Positions 45,051 through 55,440 of a DNA stretch of 64,000 bases are shown piece by piece. The position numbers and the translations under genes were made by a program. The notes beneath the pieces were generated by a model. It was not told the DNA's origin, ran no database searches, and saw only the letters and a program-made list of their open reading frames with translations. The stretch comes from Sphingopyxis sp. (GTDB lineage Bacteria > Pseudomonadota > Alphaproteobacteria > Sphingomonadales > Sphingomonadaceae), in NCBI GenBank assembly GCA_013823985.1, contig PNNB01000020.1, positions 43,772 through 107,771 of the forward strand, in the 5' to 3' direction. Within the stretch, counting starts at the first letter, position 1, and each line of letters begins with the position of its first letter.

Positions 45051-46691
45051 ATGAGTGAACGGGAATCGATGCCTTATGACGTGGTCATAGTCGGGGCGGG
45101 ACCAGCGGGTCTTTCCGCAGCAATCAGGATTAAGCAGAAATCCCCTGAAACCAGTGTCTGTATCCTTGAAAAAGGATCCGAAGTTGGCGCCCATATTCTG
45201 TCTGGTGCGGTCATTGATCCCAAAGCTCTGGACGAGCTTATTCCGGACTGGCGCGACCAAGGTTGCCCTCTGGCTGACGTACCAGTGAACGACAACCAGC
45301 ATTGGGTTATGACCAAAACCGGCAAGTTTAATGTGCCGCATTTTCTGACCCCAGGATTCATGCATAACAAGGGAACCTACACCGGGTCTCTCGGCAATCT
45401 TTGCCGTTGGCTTGCCGGGCAGGCCGAAAACATGGGCGTGGAAATCTTCCCCGGATTTTCGGCCGCTGAGATTCTCTATAATGACGATGGATCGGTTAAG
45501 GGCGTTGCAACAGGCGATATGGGCATCGCCCGTGATGGCAGCCACAAGGCAGATTATATGCCCGGCATGGAGTTGCATGCGAAATATACGTTTTTTGCCG
45601 AGGGTGTGCGGGGCCATCTGACGAAGCAATTAAAGCCGAAGTTCGCGCTGGACGCGAATTCGGAACCACAAGTTTACGGTATCGGTATAAAAGAATTGTG
45701 GGACATCCCGCCCGAGCAGCATCATGCCGGACGCGTCATCCACAGCCAGGGCTGGCCCCTGAGCGACGCCAATGGTGGCGCATTTCTATATCATCAGGCG
45801 AATAATCAGGTCGCTCTGGGCTTTGTTGTCTGGCTGAATTATTCCAACCCTTATCTGTCGCCGTTTGAAGAACTGCAACGCTGGAAAACCCATCCGGAGA
45901 TCAAGAAGATTCTGACGGGCGGAAAGCGTGTATCCTATGGCGCGCGCGCGATTAGTGATGGCGGCTTTCAATCGGTACCAAAGCTGACATTCCCCGGCGG
46001 CGCATTGATTGGTTGCACCGCAGGTTTCCTGAACGTGCCCCGTATCAAGGGTACGCATACTGCTATGAAATCCGGTATACTGGCTGCGGATGCCGCGATC
46101 GAGGCCTTGTCGGCAGGACGGGAGCATGACGAGCTGGTTGCTTACCAGAGCGGCTATGAAAATAGCTGGATCTATAAGGAATTGAGCATTGTGCGTAACG
46201 TTCTCCCCTTGGTGGAGAAATATGGCAATTTCTGGGGAACGATGTTGTCGGGCGTCAATATGTGGCTCGAGAATTTCGGCATCAAAATGCCGTTTACGAT
46301 GAAGCATCATCCTGACCACAAGGCGTTGAAAAAGAAGACGGCAGCGACGCCTATCGAATATCCAAAGCCCGATGGTGTTTTCAGTTTCGACAGGCTGTCG
46401 TCGGTTTTCCTGTCCAACACCAACCATGCTGAAGACCAGCCAGTGCATTTGCAGGTGAAAAATCTCGAACTGCAAAAGAGCAGCGAATTCGACGAATTTG
46501 CAGGCCCTTCGACGCGCTATTGTCCTGCGGGCGTTTACGAGTGGATCGAAGAAGCCGGAAAAGAACCGCGCTACCAAATCAACTCGCAAAATTGCGTCCA
46601 TTGCAAAACCTGCGACATCAAAGACCCGAACCAGAATATCAATTGGGTATCTCCGGAGGGTGGCGGTGGGCCAAATTATCCAAATATGTAA
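45051..46691 (+). CDS. Electron transfer flavoprotein-ubiquinone oxidoreductase
   Basis: Passes electrons from ETF, reduced in fatty and amino acid oxidation, to ubiquinone. 546 residues with FAD-binding VIVGAGPAGLSAAIRIK (about 11-27), the membrane-surface quinone-binding middle, and the C-terminal 4Fe-4S site with Cys near 491, 515, 518 and 521 (YCPAGVYEW, NCVHCKTCDIKDP). The ending WVSPEGGGGPNYPNM is typical. Its 3' end overlaps the TPR protein gene by 26 bases. Confidence 0.97.
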   Translation: MSERESMPYDVVIVGAGPAGLSAAIRIKQKSPETSVCILEKGSEVGAHILSGAVIDPKALDELIPDWRDQGCPLADVPVNDNQHWVMTKTGKFNVPHFLTPGFMHNKGTYTGSLGNLCRWLAGQAENMGVEIFPGFSAAEILYNDDGSVKGVATGDMGIARDGSHKADYMPGMELHAKYTFFAEGVRGHLTKQLKPKFALDANSEPQVYGIGIKELWDIPPEQHHAGRVIHSQGWPLSDANGGAFLYHQANNQVALGFVVWLNYSNPYLSPFEELQRWKTHPEIKKILTGGKRVSYGARAISDGGFQSVPKLTFPGGALIGCTAGFLNVPRIKGTHTAMKSGILAADAAIEALSAGREHDELVAYQSGYENSWIYKELSIVRNVLPLVEKYGNFWGTMLSGVNMWLENFGIKMPFTMKHHPDHKALKKKTAATPIEYPKPDGVFSFDRLSSVFLSNTNHAEDQPVHLQVKNLELQKSSEFDEFAGPSTRYCPAGVYEWIEEAGKEPRYQINSQNCVHCKTCDIKDPNQNINWVSPEGGGGPNYPNM

Positions 46692-48309
46692 AACTTCGCT
46701 GGGCGTCGCATTATTGGCTTTGCCAATCGTCGCCCAGGCGAAAACCGAAAGTTTCGCCGACCAATATGTTGCGGCGCGCGTTGCCGAAATTGGGGAGCAA
46801 GATCGTCTTGCGATGCAGGGCTATCTCAAACTTCAGGCGCGAATTCCTGAAAGCGATATCCTTGCAGACCGTTTGTTTGACGCCTCTATTCGAGCAGGCG
46901 ACATGACGGCAGCCGTCCGGGCGGCGCGGGCACGATCGCTAGCCAAACAAGGGACAGCCGAAACCGCATTACTCTTGTTCGCCGATGCGTGGCGTCAACG
47001 TAATTATGATATGGCGGATTTGGCGGCCGATGAATTGGCATCGCGCGGAAGTCTTGCATTCATGTCACCCGTATTGAAGCATTGGGTATTGATCCGGCGC
47101 GGTGATGCGCCTGAATTTGCCGACGTCGATCCAGCCGTGAATGGCGTCCTTGCCTATTATTCAACCGATCAGCGTATCTATTTCGATCTGTCGACAGGGC
47201 GTTTGGCTAAAGCCAAGCTGGGATTGCGATCAATTGCTTCCCAGTCCGGTGACTATGTCCGCAATGTCCTTTTGGCTGGCGCGGAAGCCTTGTCGGGAGC
47301 CAAGGGCGACCCGGCTTTCGCGCAAGCTTTGATGCGCGCAGCCTCTGGTTCTTCTGCAACGACACAACTGGCGTCCAAAGCGGGATCAACATTGTCACCT
47401 GACATAGGTCTTGCGGCTTTCTATGCCCGTATATCGGCGGCTTTGGTGGAGCAGAACCAGCCTGAGGAAGGTCTTGTTTTGGCGCGCATCGCGACGTGGC
47501 TGGCGCCGGATAGGACCGAGATGAAACTGGCGCTCACTAATGCCTTGCACGCGAATGCTTTGCTGCCTGATGCGTTGCAGTTGCTTGCAACGGTTCCCGT
47601 TGAATCGCCCCTCTTTTTTTCAGCATTCGAAAAGCGGGTCGATTACATGATCGGTGCAGGTCAGATCGACAACGCCCTAAACCTCACCAAATCGGAAATA
47701 GAGCGGAACCCGAAATCGGTGGCCATTCAATTGCTGCGTGCGCGTGCGTTGCAGGCGGATGGGAGTACGTCGGAAGTCGTATCGATCTACCGCACAATGA
47801 CGAAATCCGATGATTTTGCGGCGCTTCCCCCGCGGCAGCAAGCCAGCTACCGGTTGCTCCTTGCATCCGCCCTCGATCAGGCAAATGATTGGCCTGCCGC
47901 AAAGGTAGAGCTGGAAAAGCTGCTGATTGCCGACCCCAACAACGCGCAAGGGTTGAATTACCTTGGATATGCCCTGCTCGAGCGCGGCGGGGATAAGGCG
48001 AAGGCATTCACGTTGGTCAAGCGTGCCTATGAAATAAATCCGGACTCAAGTGCGATTATCGATTCGCTTGGCTGGGCTTATTACCTTCAGGGAAATACGA
48101 CGCTCGCTCTCCCCTTGCTTGAAAAAGCGGCGAAGGTTGCGGGGCCTGACATTGCGATCAACGAACATCTCGGGGATGTCTACTGGGCGGTCGGCCGCCG
48201 CCGTGATGCGCGTTATGCGTGGAGGATTGCAAGTTACGGCACACAAGGTGAAACGGCGGAACGACTGTCTCGCAAGATCGATATTGGGTTGAATGGGCGC
48301 AAGCCATAA
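46666..48309 (+). CDS. Exported tetratricopeptide-repeat protein
   Basis: 547 residues. GTG 46666 is chosen because GGAGGG lies six bases upstream and the product begins with a signal peptide (QIIQICKTSLGVALLALPIVAQA, two parts). Helical repeats fill the rest; clear TPR units lie near 440-530 (AQGLNYLGYALLERGGDKAK, SSAIIDSLGWAYYLQGN and IAINEHLGDVYWAVGRRRDA). The likely place is the periplasm, where such proteins hold complexes together. It starts inside the ETF-QO gene and its stop overlaps the ispE start by one base. Confidence 0.85.
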   Translation: MGQIIQICKTSLGVALLALPIVAQAKTESFADQYVAARVAEIGEQDRLAMQGYLKLQARIPESDILADRLFDASIRAGDMTAAVRAARARSLAKQGTAETALLLFADAWRQRNYDMADLAADELASRGSLAFMSPVLKHWVLIRRGDAPEFADVDPAVNGVLAYYSTDQRIYFDLSTGRLAKAKLGLRSIASQSGDYVRNVLLAGAEALSGAKGDPAFAQALMRAASGSSATTQLASKAGSTLSPDIGLAAFYARISAALVEQNQPEEGLVLARIATWLAPDRTEMKLALTNALHANALLPDALQLLATVPVESPLFFSAFEKRVDYMIGAGQIDNALNLTKSEIERNPKSVAIQLLRARALQADGSTSEVVSIYRTMTKSDDFAALPPRQQASYRLLLASALDQANDWPAAKVELEKLLIADPNNAQGLNYLGYALLERGGDKAKAFTLVKRAYEINPDSSAIIDSLGWAYYLQGNTTLALPLLEKAAKVAGPDIAINEHLGDVYWAVGRRRDARYAWRIASYGTQGETAERLSRKIDIGLNGRKP

Positions 48310-49145
48310 TGGCCACTTCCCATGCGACGGCATATGCCAAGATAAATCTGGCGCTCCATGTCCGTAGTCGGCGTGCCGATGGCTATCATGAACTTGAGAC
48401 TGTTTTTGCGTTTCTGGATAAGGGTGATTCACTGTCGATGGAGAAGGCCGAGCGCTTCTCACTCGATCTTGAAGGGCCGTTTGGCAGAAACTTAGCCGAC
48501 GAAGATTATGAGACCAATCTGATCTACCGTGCGGCCAAGCTGCATGGCGATGGCGTCGTCCCGCCCGTCGCCTTTCGGTTGAATAAAAAATTGCCCATTG
48601 CAGCCGGTTTAGGCGGTGGTTCAGCGGATGCCGCCGCTGCGCTTCGGCTTTTGAATGACGCGAGTGATGCCCCGCTTGGCGCAGAAGAATTGCATGTAAT
48701 TGCTGCCCAATTGGGAGCAGACGTGCCTGCGTGTATCAACAGTCTGCCCGTTGTTGGTCGCGGAACAGGGACGATCCTCGAACCAGTCGAAAACGACGTC
48801 AGCGGAATGAATTGTCTGCTCGTAAATCCGAATATTGCCGTCGCGACCGGGCCGGTTTTCAAGGCATGGGATGGTGTCGATCGCGGGCCAATGCCTGAGG
48901 GGTCAGCGCGGTGCATTTTGCAAGATGGCCGAAACGACCTTGAACCTATGGCGCTCAAAATTTGCCCGGAGATCGGTAATATCTTGCAGGAACTTCGAAA
49001 AGCTGACCCGCTTGTCGCGCGGATGTCCGGGTCGGGTGCAACCTGTTTCGCATTGTTTCACGATGCTGATGCGCTGCAGCATGCAGCTTCTGAAATTTCT
49101 AAGAAGAATCCCGAATGGTGGACCATGGCGGGGCGATTACGGTGA
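48309..49145 (+). CDS. ispE: 4-diphosphocytidyl-2-C-methyl-D-erythritol kinase
   Basis: Fourth step of the MEP route to isoprenoids. 278 residues of the GHMP kinase family with AYAKINLALHV at the start, the ATP loop IAAGLGGGSADAAAALRLLN (about 96-115), and the C-terminal ARMSGSGATCFALF. The start shares one base with the TPR gene stop; its TGA overlaps the GTG of the next gene. Confidence 0.97.
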   Translation: MATSHATAYAKINLALHVRSRRADGYHELETVFAFLDKGDSLSMEKAERFSLDLEGPFGRNLADEDYETNLIYRAAKLHGDGVVPPVAFRLNKKLPIAAGLGGGSADAAAALRLLNDASDAPLGAEELHVIAAQLGADVPACINSLPVVGRGTGTILEPVENDVSGMNCLLVNPNIAVATGPVFKAWDGVDRGPMPEGSARCILQDGRNDLEPMALKICPEIGNILQELRKADPLVARMSGSGATCFALFHDADALQHAASEISKKNPEWWTMAGRLR

Positions 49146-49888
49146 CCCAAGACCCTTATCGGATTTTGGGTGAACCCGAGCATGATGGCCTGTTGATTAT
49201 CGGGGATCACGCTTCAAATCTTGTCCCACCAGATGTCGATCTCGGAATTGCGGCGCCGGAATTGGATCGTCACATTGCTTGGGACATCGGCGTTGCAGAA
49301 GTAGCGCAGCTTATCGTCTCGCAATACCGGTGCGCTGCTTTTTTAGGGAATGTGTCGCGTCTGGTGACGGATCTGAATCGATACCTCTCGGACGCCGATG
49401 TCGTTCCGGTTCAAAGTGACGGCCTCGACATTCCGGGCAATAATCTGTCTCCCGGGCAAAGAGAGGAGCGGATATGGCGGCATTTTGCACCCTATCATGA
49501 CCGACTGACCGCCATTTTGCACAATCAGCGACCGGCCCTCATATTGTCTTTACACAGCTTTACACCTTCGTTGGCGAGCCGTCCCGAAGAACGCCGCCCT
49601 TGGGAGGTCGGGGTATTGTATAACGAAGCAGAGGCACCGTCCAAGCATGCCATCGAATTCCTGGATGCCGCGGGCATCTGTGTCGGTGACCAATTGCCCT
49701 ATTCGGGCAAGGTACTGAACGCGACGATGAACCGGCATGCGGAAGCGAATGACATTCCATATATTGGCATTGAACTCCGCCAGAATGAGGTTGATCAGCC
49801 GGCAGGACAGGAAAGATTCGCGCGTATTTTGACTGAAATGTGCCATTATGTTTCAGAAAAGCTTGGCTTGGGTCTGCAAAAGCCATAG
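49142..49888 (+). CDS. N-formylglutamate amidohydrolase family protein
   Basis: Members hydrolyse N-formyl-amino acids such as N-formylglutamate. 248 residues: [19 protein letters not shown] (about 16-34), [27 protein letters not shown] with a conserved His, and [11 protein letters not shown]. No hut genes lie nearby, so the role in histidine breakdown is not supported by context. GTG 49142 is used because it overlaps the ispE stop as GTGA. Confidence 0.9.
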   Translation: MTQDPYRILGEPEHDGLLIIGDHASNLVPPDVDLGIAAPELDRHIAWDIGVAEVAQLIVSQYRCAAFLGNVSRLVTDLNRYLSDADVVPVQSDGLDIPGNNLSPGQREERIWRHFAPYHDRLTAILHNQRPALILSLHSFTPSLASRPEERRPWEVGVLYNEAEAPSKHAIEFLDAAGICVGDQLPYSGKVLNATMNRHAEANDIPYIGIELRQNEVDQPAGQERFARILTEMCHYVSEKLGLGLQKP

Positions 49889-49914
49889 AGGCGCGCCTGT
49901 ATCAGGAGTTGAAA

Positions 49915-51636
49915 ATGCCGCATCAATTTGACAAATCAAAATTGCCCAGCCGCCATGTCTCGGTAGGGCCTGAACGCGCGCCTCACCGTAGCTATTATTA
50001 TGCCATGGGTTTGACCGCCGAAGAAATCGCACGTCCCTTTGTAGGCGTCGTTTCGGCAGGTAATGACAGCGCGCCATGCAATACAACACTTGATGCGCAG
50101 GCGGATATTGCCCGCAAGGGCGTGGAACAGGGCGGTGGTATGCCGCGCCGGTTTAACACGATCACCGTCACCGACGGAATTGCGATGGGTCATCAGGGGA
50201 TGAAGTCATCCTTGATAAGCCGCGAAGTAATTGCAGACTCGGTCGAACTGTCGGTTCGCGGCCATTGCTATGACGCGCTTGTCGGTTTCGCAGGTTGTGA
50301 CAAGTCGCTGCCCGGCATGATGATGGCAATGTTGCGACTGAACGTCCCGTCCATCTTCGTTTACGGTGGCTCCATCCTTCCCGGACGTTACCGGGACAAG
50401 GATGTAACCGTAAAAGACGTTTTTGAAGTCGTCGGCAAATATGCTGCTGGTGCTTGCCCATTGTCCGAAGTCGAGGAATTGGAGCGTATTGCGTGCCCCG
50501 GCCACGGCGCATGCGGAGGACAATATACCGCCAACACAATGGCCTGCGTAGGGGAGGCGATCGGCCTTTCGCTGCCGAACAGCAATATGGCACCGGCTCC
50601 TTATTCGACGCGCGACCAGATTGCCCATGCCGCCGGCGTACAGGTTATGGACTTGCTCGCGAAAAATATCCGGCCACGTGACATTTGCACGCGGGAAGCT
50701 TTTGTAAATGCGGCGCGTATTGTTGCGGCAACGGGTGGCTCGACCAATGGTGCCCTTCATTTGCCTGCTATGGCGCATGAGGCAGGCATCGCATTCGACC
50801 TGTTTGATGTTGCCGAGATTTTCAAAACCACGCCTTACATGGCCGATCTGCAACCCGGTGGGCAGTTTGTCGCACGCGACATGTACGACGCAGGCGGTGT
50901 ATACATGTTGATGAAGTCGTTGCTTGATGAAGGTCTACTGCACGGCGAATGCATGACGGTTACGGGTAAGACGCTGGGTGAGAACATTGCCGAGATTACA
51001 TGGAACCCGAACCAGAAGGTAATCTATCCCGCAAATGCCCCGATCACGCCGACCGGTGGGGTTGTGGGTCTACGTGGATCGCTTGCCCCTGAAGGTGCGA
51101 TTGTGAAGGTCGCAGGGATGGAGCGCCTTAAATTCACCGGACCCGCACAGGTTTTCGATTGTGAAGAAGATTGCTTTGCAGCTGTCGAAGCACGCCAGAT
51201 TCGTGAAGGCTCCGTCATCGTGATCCGCTATGAAGGACCGAAAGGCGGCCCCGGAATGCGCGAGATGCTGTCGACGACCGCTGCACTTTACGGGCAGGGT
51301 ATGGGTGAGAAGGTCGCCCTGATTACCGATGGACGGTTCTCGGGAGCTACCCGTGGTTTTTGTATCGGCCATGTGGGACCTGAAGCTGCCGATTGTGGTC
51401 CTATTGCGTTGATTGAAGATGGGGATGAAATCGTCATCGACGCTGATTTGGGTGTCATTGATTTAAACGTTGCACCTGAGGTTCTTGAAGAGCGCCGGAA
51501 AAACTGGAGGCCACGGTCAACCGACTACGCGTCTGGCGCTTTGTGGCGCTATGCCCAAAATGTTGGCCCCGCATATCAAGGTGCGGTGACACATCCGGGC
51601 GGTAGTGCAGAGACCCACGTTTATGCGGACATCTAA
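49915..51636 (+). CDS. ilvD: Dihydroxy-acid dehydratase
   Basis: Iron-sulfur enzyme of branched-chain amino acid synthesis. 573 residues; cluster cysteines are visible in [22 protein letters not shown] and [15 protein letters not shown], with the metal-binding lysine after the second. [17 protein letters not shown] is the usual C-terminal signature. ATG 49915 follows a CAGGAG ribosome binding site; the frame open further upstream has no family likeness. The 3' end overlaps the lipoprotein gene by 14 bases. Confidence 0.97.
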   Translation: MPHQFDKSKLPSRHVSVGPERAPHRSYYYAMGLTAEEIARPFVGVVSAGNDSAPCNTTLDAQADIARKGVEQGGGMPRRFNTITVTDGIAMGHQGMKSSLISREVIADSVELSVRGHCYDALVGFAGCDKSLPGMMMAMLRLNVPSIFVYGGSILPGRYRDKDVTVKDVFEVVGKYAAGACPLSEVEELERIACPGHGACGGQYTANTMACVGEAIGLSLPNSNMAPAPYSTRDQIAHAAGVQVMDLLAKNIRPRDICTREAFVNAARIVAATGGSTNGALHLPAMAHEAGIAFDLFDVAEIFKTTPYMADLQPGGQFVARDMYDAGGVYMLMKSLLDEGLLHGECMTVTGKTLGENIAEITWNPNQKVIYPANAPITPTGGVVGLRGSLAPEGAIVKVAGMERLKFTGPAQVFDCEEDCFAAVEARQIREGSVIVIRYEGPKGGPGMREMLSTTAALYGQGMGEKVALITDGRFSGATRGFCIGHVGPEAADCGPIALIEDGDEIVIDADLGVIDLNVAPEVLEERRKNWRPRSTDYASGALWRYAQNVGPAYQGAVTHPGGSAETHVYADI

Positions 51637-52033
51637 AGCGGCATTTTTCCTGCCCCTCGCGCTCACACTCGCCGGTTGCAATAGCGGGGATGACCTTAGT
51701 CAGGCAGAACGTGAGGCGGCCGAGCAGGCGGCGCAAGCTGGCAAAGTCGAATGCGCCTTAGCAGGGTCGGATTCGTTCGAGCGTGTGTGCACGACCGAGC
51801 AGATTGTCAGTGATGAAGGCAAGATACTCGTAATCCGTCATCCAGACGGTGGTTTCCGCCGCTTCGACATCCTGACCGATGGTAGAGGTCTTGCCCCAGC
51901 GGATGGGTTTGATGAAACGCGCATAACACTGATGGATGAAGGCATGATCGAAGTGCGCTCCGGCGACGATAAATACAGGCTTCCTGCCCAGATAAAGGGT
52001 GCAGAAGCCGTTCAGGATAAAGACGCCAGTTGA
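51623..52033 (+). CDS. Small lipoprotein of unknown function
   Basis: 136 residues with a lipoprotein signal peptide: charged MRTSK, hydrophobic stretch and lipobox LAGC with Cys at 19. Then comes a short Glu/Ala-rich helix (25-45) and a compact domain with two cysteines ([18 protein letters not shown]) and [13 protein letters not shown]. It belongs to a sphingomonad-type family whose job I do not know. It starts within the end of ilvD and is followed 30 bases later by the RNA methyltransferase. Confidence 0.75.
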   Translation: MRTSKAAFFLPLALTLAGCNSGDDLSQAEREAAEQAAQAGKVECALAGSDSFERVCTTEQIVSDEGKILVIRHPDGGFRRFDILTDGRGLAPADGFDETRITLMDEGMIEVRSGDDKYRLPAQIKGAEAVQDKDAS

Positions 52034-52063
52034 TCGCCAGCGGCTTCACGGGCATGGGGCGCT

Positions 52064-53263
52064 ATGACCGTAAGCGAAGAAATTATCAGGGTAGCCGCAC
52101 GCGGCGATGGCGTGACTGCCGATGGCCGCTATGTGGCACATGCCGCGCCGGGCGATATGCTCGATCCCAAGGGTGGATTGATCCATGGGCCGCATCATGC
52201 GACCCCGCCTTGTCAGCATTTTCCGTTATGCGGCGGGTGTCAGTTGCAGCATCTCGACGAGGAAAGCCTTCGAACTTTTATAGCTGACAGGGTGTCCCAT
52301 GCCTTGGCCACGCAACAGGTACATATTGGCGAAATCTTGCCGGTGCATCTCTCTCCCCCCGCGACGCGGCGGCGCGTGTCGGTGCGATCAGCATGGGCAG
52401 GGAAACAATTACAACTCGGTTTCAGCACCGAAAAAAGTCATCGGATCATTGATTTACGCCAATGTGACGTCATGGCTCCAAATTTGTTTGTGCTTCTCAA
52501 GCCATTACGGGAATTGCTTGCTCCCCGGCTCAATCGTGCGCGCCAAGTCCAGATCAAGTTGGCTAGTGTCGATCAGGGCATCGATGTTCTTATCGAAAAC
52601 TGGATCGCCAACGATCTTGATACCCATGAGGCGCTTTCTGAATTTGCAAAAGCACATGGCCTTGCCCGTCTGTCGCTGGACGAAGGCTATGGACCGGTGC
52701 CATTCTGGGAACCTGAGCCCGTTACCGTTACCTTGGGCGGTGTCGCGGTAGCCTATCCGCCCTATGGATTTCTTCAAGCTACACCGGATGGAGAGGCTGC
52801 ACTGATCAGGGCAGTCCATCAGATTGTTGGCGCCAAGAATATCATCGCGGATTTGTTTTCCGGTTTGGGGACATTCGCGCTTTCGTTCGATACGCGCCGA
52901 AAAATATATGCAGGCGAAGCTGATCGCGAAGCGATCGCAGGCCTGAAAGCGGCTGCGGGTCGGGCAGGGAGATCGATTTTTGCCGAACATCGCGATCTGT
53001 TCCGGAGGCCGCTAAGCAGCGAAGAGCTGAACAAATTTGAGGCTGTTATCCTCGATCCGCCGCGTGCCGGAGCCAAAGAACAGATTGCCCAACTTGCGAG
53101 CTCCAAAGTGCCTGACATTGCTTATGTCAGTTGCAATCCTGCAAGCTTTGCTCGCGATGCCAAAACCTTGGTGTGTGCCGGATACAGGCTGCAGCGGATC
53201 TGGCCTGTAGGACAGTTCCGCTGGTCAACCCATATCGAGCTTGTCGGCCATTTCAGCCGGTGA
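52064..53263 (+). CDS. RlmD/TrmA-type uracil-5-methyltransferase
   Basis: Methylates a uridine carbon 5 in rRNA or tRNA. 399 residues with a short TRAM-like N-terminus, cluster cysteines C50, C56 and C59 (PPCQHFPLCGGCQLQHL) and a fourth near 134, a SAM-binding LFSGLGTFALSF, the VILDPPRAGA motif and the nucleophile in YVSCNPASFARD (about C361). Bacterial RlmD is about 430 residues. The exact target base cannot be read from the sequence. Only 7 bases separate its stop from the convergent MAPEG gene. Confidence 0.9.
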   Translation: MTVSEEIIRVAARGDGVTADGRYVAHAAPGDMLDPKGGLIHGPHHATPPCQHFPLCGGCQLQHLDEESLRTFIADRVSHALATQQVHIGEILPVHLSPPATRRRVSVRSAWAGKQLQLGFSTEKSHRIIDLRQCDVMAPNLFVLLKPLRELLAPRLNRARQVQIKLASVDQGIDVLIENWIANDLDTHEALSEFAKAHGLARLSLDEGYGPVPFWEPEPVTVTLGGVAVAYPPYGFLQATPDGEAALIRAVHQIVGAKNIIADLFSGLGTFALSFDTRRKIYAGEADREAIAGLKAAAGRAGRSIFAEHRDLFRRPLSSEELNKFEAVILDPPRAGAKEQIAQLASSKVPDIAYVSCNPASFARDAKTLVCAGYRLQRIWPVGQFRWSTHIELVGHFSR

Positions 53264-53270
53264 TTCTTGT

Positions 53271-53714
53271 TTAATGAAGCAGCACCGAAATAGCGGCATG
53301 CGTTACGAGCATCATCAGTGCCAATGTCGACAGTATAAATAGCAGGAACCGCACAACGACGCGGTTGATCAATATCTGCACAAGGCTGTGTGCGACGCGT
53401 AACCCGACATAAGCCCAGGCGATAGTGGCATTCAGACCGTCGCCCTGTCCGATGATCGCGAGGACAATAGATATGGCGTAAAAGACCGTAGGTGCTTCGT
53501 GGAGATGGTTGTAGTTGTCGGCCACCCACGATGCCTTGACCTCGCCTTTTGCAGTCAGATCGGTGCGAAGGCCGCCACCTGTCGACCCGACCATGTTCAC
53601 GCCATCGATACCTGCTCTGTTCATGGCAGGTATCCGCGTTGCATACATCCAGATCCATACGATCATCGTCCAGATGGCGAGCGCGACGACTGGTCCTAAT
53701 ATTGCACTTGTCAT
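53271..53714 (-). CDS. MAPEG family membrane protein (copy 2)
   Basis: 147 residues with four membrane segments (about 5-25, 70-90, 95-115 and 125-145). The family core NYNHLHEAPTVFYAIS (about 67-82) has the N-x-x-H-x-x-E-x-P pattern that binds glutathione or lipid in eicosanoid and glutathione enzymes. The function in bacteria is mostly unknown. It follows a relative of the same length on the same strand after 12 bases, so the pair arose by duplication. Confidence 0.85.
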   Translation of the reverse strand: MTSAILGPVVALAIWTMIVWIWMYATRIPAMNRAGIDGVNMVGSTGGGLRTDLTAKGEVKASWVADNYNHLHEAPTVFYAISIVLAIIGQGDGLNATIAWAYVGLRVAHSLVQILINRVVVRFLLFILSTLALMMLVTHAAISVLLH

Positions 53715-53726
53715 TTTTCTTCCCCC

Positions 53727-54152
53727 CTAAATGGTTGCGAGTACAGCGTGCACGGCCAGAAACAGCAGGCACAAAGTAGACAGCAAAAAGATCGCAAAGC
53801 GGACCATCACCTTGTTTACCGTCGATTGATAGACAGAATGGATAATGCGTAAAATCACATAGGCCCAAGCCATGATGACGGTGACGGTGGTGGCGGTGCC
53901 CGTTAAAAATAGGATGAAAACAGTCGGGTAAAATATCGTCGGCTGTTCCATCAAGTGCGCATAATTATGCGACTTCCAAGCTGCCGATGGGGGAAGTTTC
54001 GGGTCAATATCCTGACCGCGGAGCCCCGGTGCCACCGGTTCTGAATTGCCAAGCTTTGCCGCCGCGCTGAAACGCGCATAAGCCAACCAGAACAACATGA
54101 TCAACGACCAAAGGACCAGCACTGCAGCTGGTGTTAATATTGACATGCCCAT
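53727..54152 (-). CDS. MAPEG family membrane protein (copy 1)
   Basis: 141 residues, four membrane segments, core NYAHLMEQPTIFYPTVFI (about 67-84) like the downstream copy. ATG 54152 follows a strong GGGGGGAG ribosome binding site; the TTG six codons upstream lies within that site. A likely operon with copy 2. The two share the core motif but differ elsewhere, so they are not a recent duplication. Confidence 0.85.
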   Translation of the reverse strand: MGMSILTPAAVLVLWSLIMLFWLAYARFSAAAKLGNSEPVAPGLRGQDIDPKLPPSAAWKSHNYAHLMEQPTIFYPTVFILFLTGTATTVTVIMAWAYVILRIIHSVYQSTVNKVMVRFAIFLLSTLCLLFLAVHAVLATI

Positions 54153-54221
54153 AGATTTCTCCCCCCTCAATTACGAACATTGAGGAGGGTGCGTCACAGC
54201 CATTCAATTGTCAATTGCAAC

Positions 54222-55427
54222 CTATTTTTTGGAAACTAGGGCGTGGCGGTTTGTTACGCCGATGTCATTGGCCGCCGATCTGGAATAAAGAGTTGCCATA
54301 GGCTCATCTTCAACCACCACGGTTTCGGTTTCTCCAAAGCCGTTGAATTCGGTGCGCATGGCACATCCATAAGCACCGAGCATACCGACTTCGATATAGT
54401 CGCCTGCCTGGATATCATCGGGCAGCACAAAAGGCCCGACCATGTGATCCATGTCGTCGCAGGTTGGGCCGTAGAAGCTGAACTCTGCCATTTGCGTGCC
54501 GATCGACGTATCCGAACGCTGCAACTGGACAGGGAAACGCCAGCCAACATGCGCGGCGTCAAAGAGCGAGCCATAGGCGCCGTCATTGATATAAAGTTCG
54601 TTACCACGACGCTTTTCAACGCGTACCAAAAGCGAGGCATATTCAGCGCACAAAGCCCGACCCGGTTCACACCACAATTCAGCGGAATAGCTGATGGGGA
54701 GGTCTTCAAACGCGTTGTGGATGACATCGAAATAGGATTCGAGCGGAGGAGGCTCCATACCCGGATATACCGAAGGGAAACCGCCGCCGACATCGACAAT
54801 ATCGACTGTTACGGATGCCTGCACGATAGCTGCGCGCACATGCTCCATTGCCTCGGAAAATGCCGCGGGGGTCATGGCCTGACTTCCAACGTGGAAGCAG
54901 ATGCCAAGCGCGTCCGCGACCTGACGGGTCGCCACCAAAAGGTCGGCGACTTCCGACGGATCGGCACCAAATTTCGAAGCAAGGCTTAGCTTGGCATGCT
55001 CAGACGAAACGCGGATGCGAACGCATAGTTCAAGATCCGTCGCGCCGTTGGTGGCACGAACGATCTTTTCGAGTTCATCACGGCTGTCGAGGCTGAATGT
55101 TCGCACGCCATGGTTGTGATAGGCTTGCGAAATAGCACGCTCCGACTTCACGGGATGCATGAAGCAGAGTTTCGCATCAGGCAGAAATTTGTTCACCAGG
55201 CGCACTTCGCCTAAGGATGCCACATCAAAATGGGTGATGCCGGCATTCCACAGCAGCTCTAGTAGGGCAGGTGAGGGATTGGCCTTTACGGCGTAGAGCG
55301 ACTTACCCTGAAACTTCTCAACGAAGAAACGGGCGGCGCGCGTTGCAGCGTGCGGGCGAAGGAGCGTGATTGGTTCGTCCGGGCGAAGCGCGCGGACTAC
55401 AGCAAGTGCGTCAGTGTTCTCGTACAA
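54222..55427 (-). CDS. Ornithine decarboxylase, fold III (alanine racemase-like)
   Basis: Makes putrescine from ornithine (some members also use lysine). About 401 residues: PLP lysine K48 in LYAVKANPSP, GGGFPSVYPG, a phosphate-binding region, WCEPGRALCAE, and the active-site Cys near 322 in YGPTCDDMDHM. The start is uncertain. The frame is open to 55604, but the first 59 codons look non-coding and overlap nspC; TTG 55427 fits the family N-terminus (YENTDALAVVRALRP) and has a G-rich site nine bases upstream. A hairpin followed by a T-rich run lies in the leader. Confidence 0.9.
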   Translation of the reverse strand: MYENTDALAVVRALRPDEPITLLRPHAATRAARFFVEKFQGKSLYAVKANPSPALLELLWNAGITHFDVASLGEVRLVNKFLPDAKLCFMHPVKSERAISQAYHNHGVRTFSLDSRDELEKIVRATNGATDLELCVRIRVSSEHAKLSLASKFGADPSEVADLLVATRQVADALGICFHVGSQAMTPAAFSEAMEHVRAAIVQASVTVDIVDVGGGFPSVYPGMEPPPLESYFDVIHNAFEDLPISYSAELWCEPGRALCAEYASLLVRVEKRRGNELYINDGAYGSLFDAAHVGWRFPVQLQRSDTSIGTQMAEFSFYGPTCDDMDHMVGPFVLPDDIQAGDYIEVGMLGAYGCAMRTEFNGFGETETVVVEDEPMATLYSRSAANDIGVTNRHALVSKK

Positions 55428-55440
55428 CTCAAGGGACCCC

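Noticed and set aside
45786..46601. 271-residue open frame antisense to the ETF-quinone oxidoreductase gene
   Set aside because: Its product has no domain likeness and the plus strand codes for a full conserved enzyme; long antisense frames are common at this base composition.
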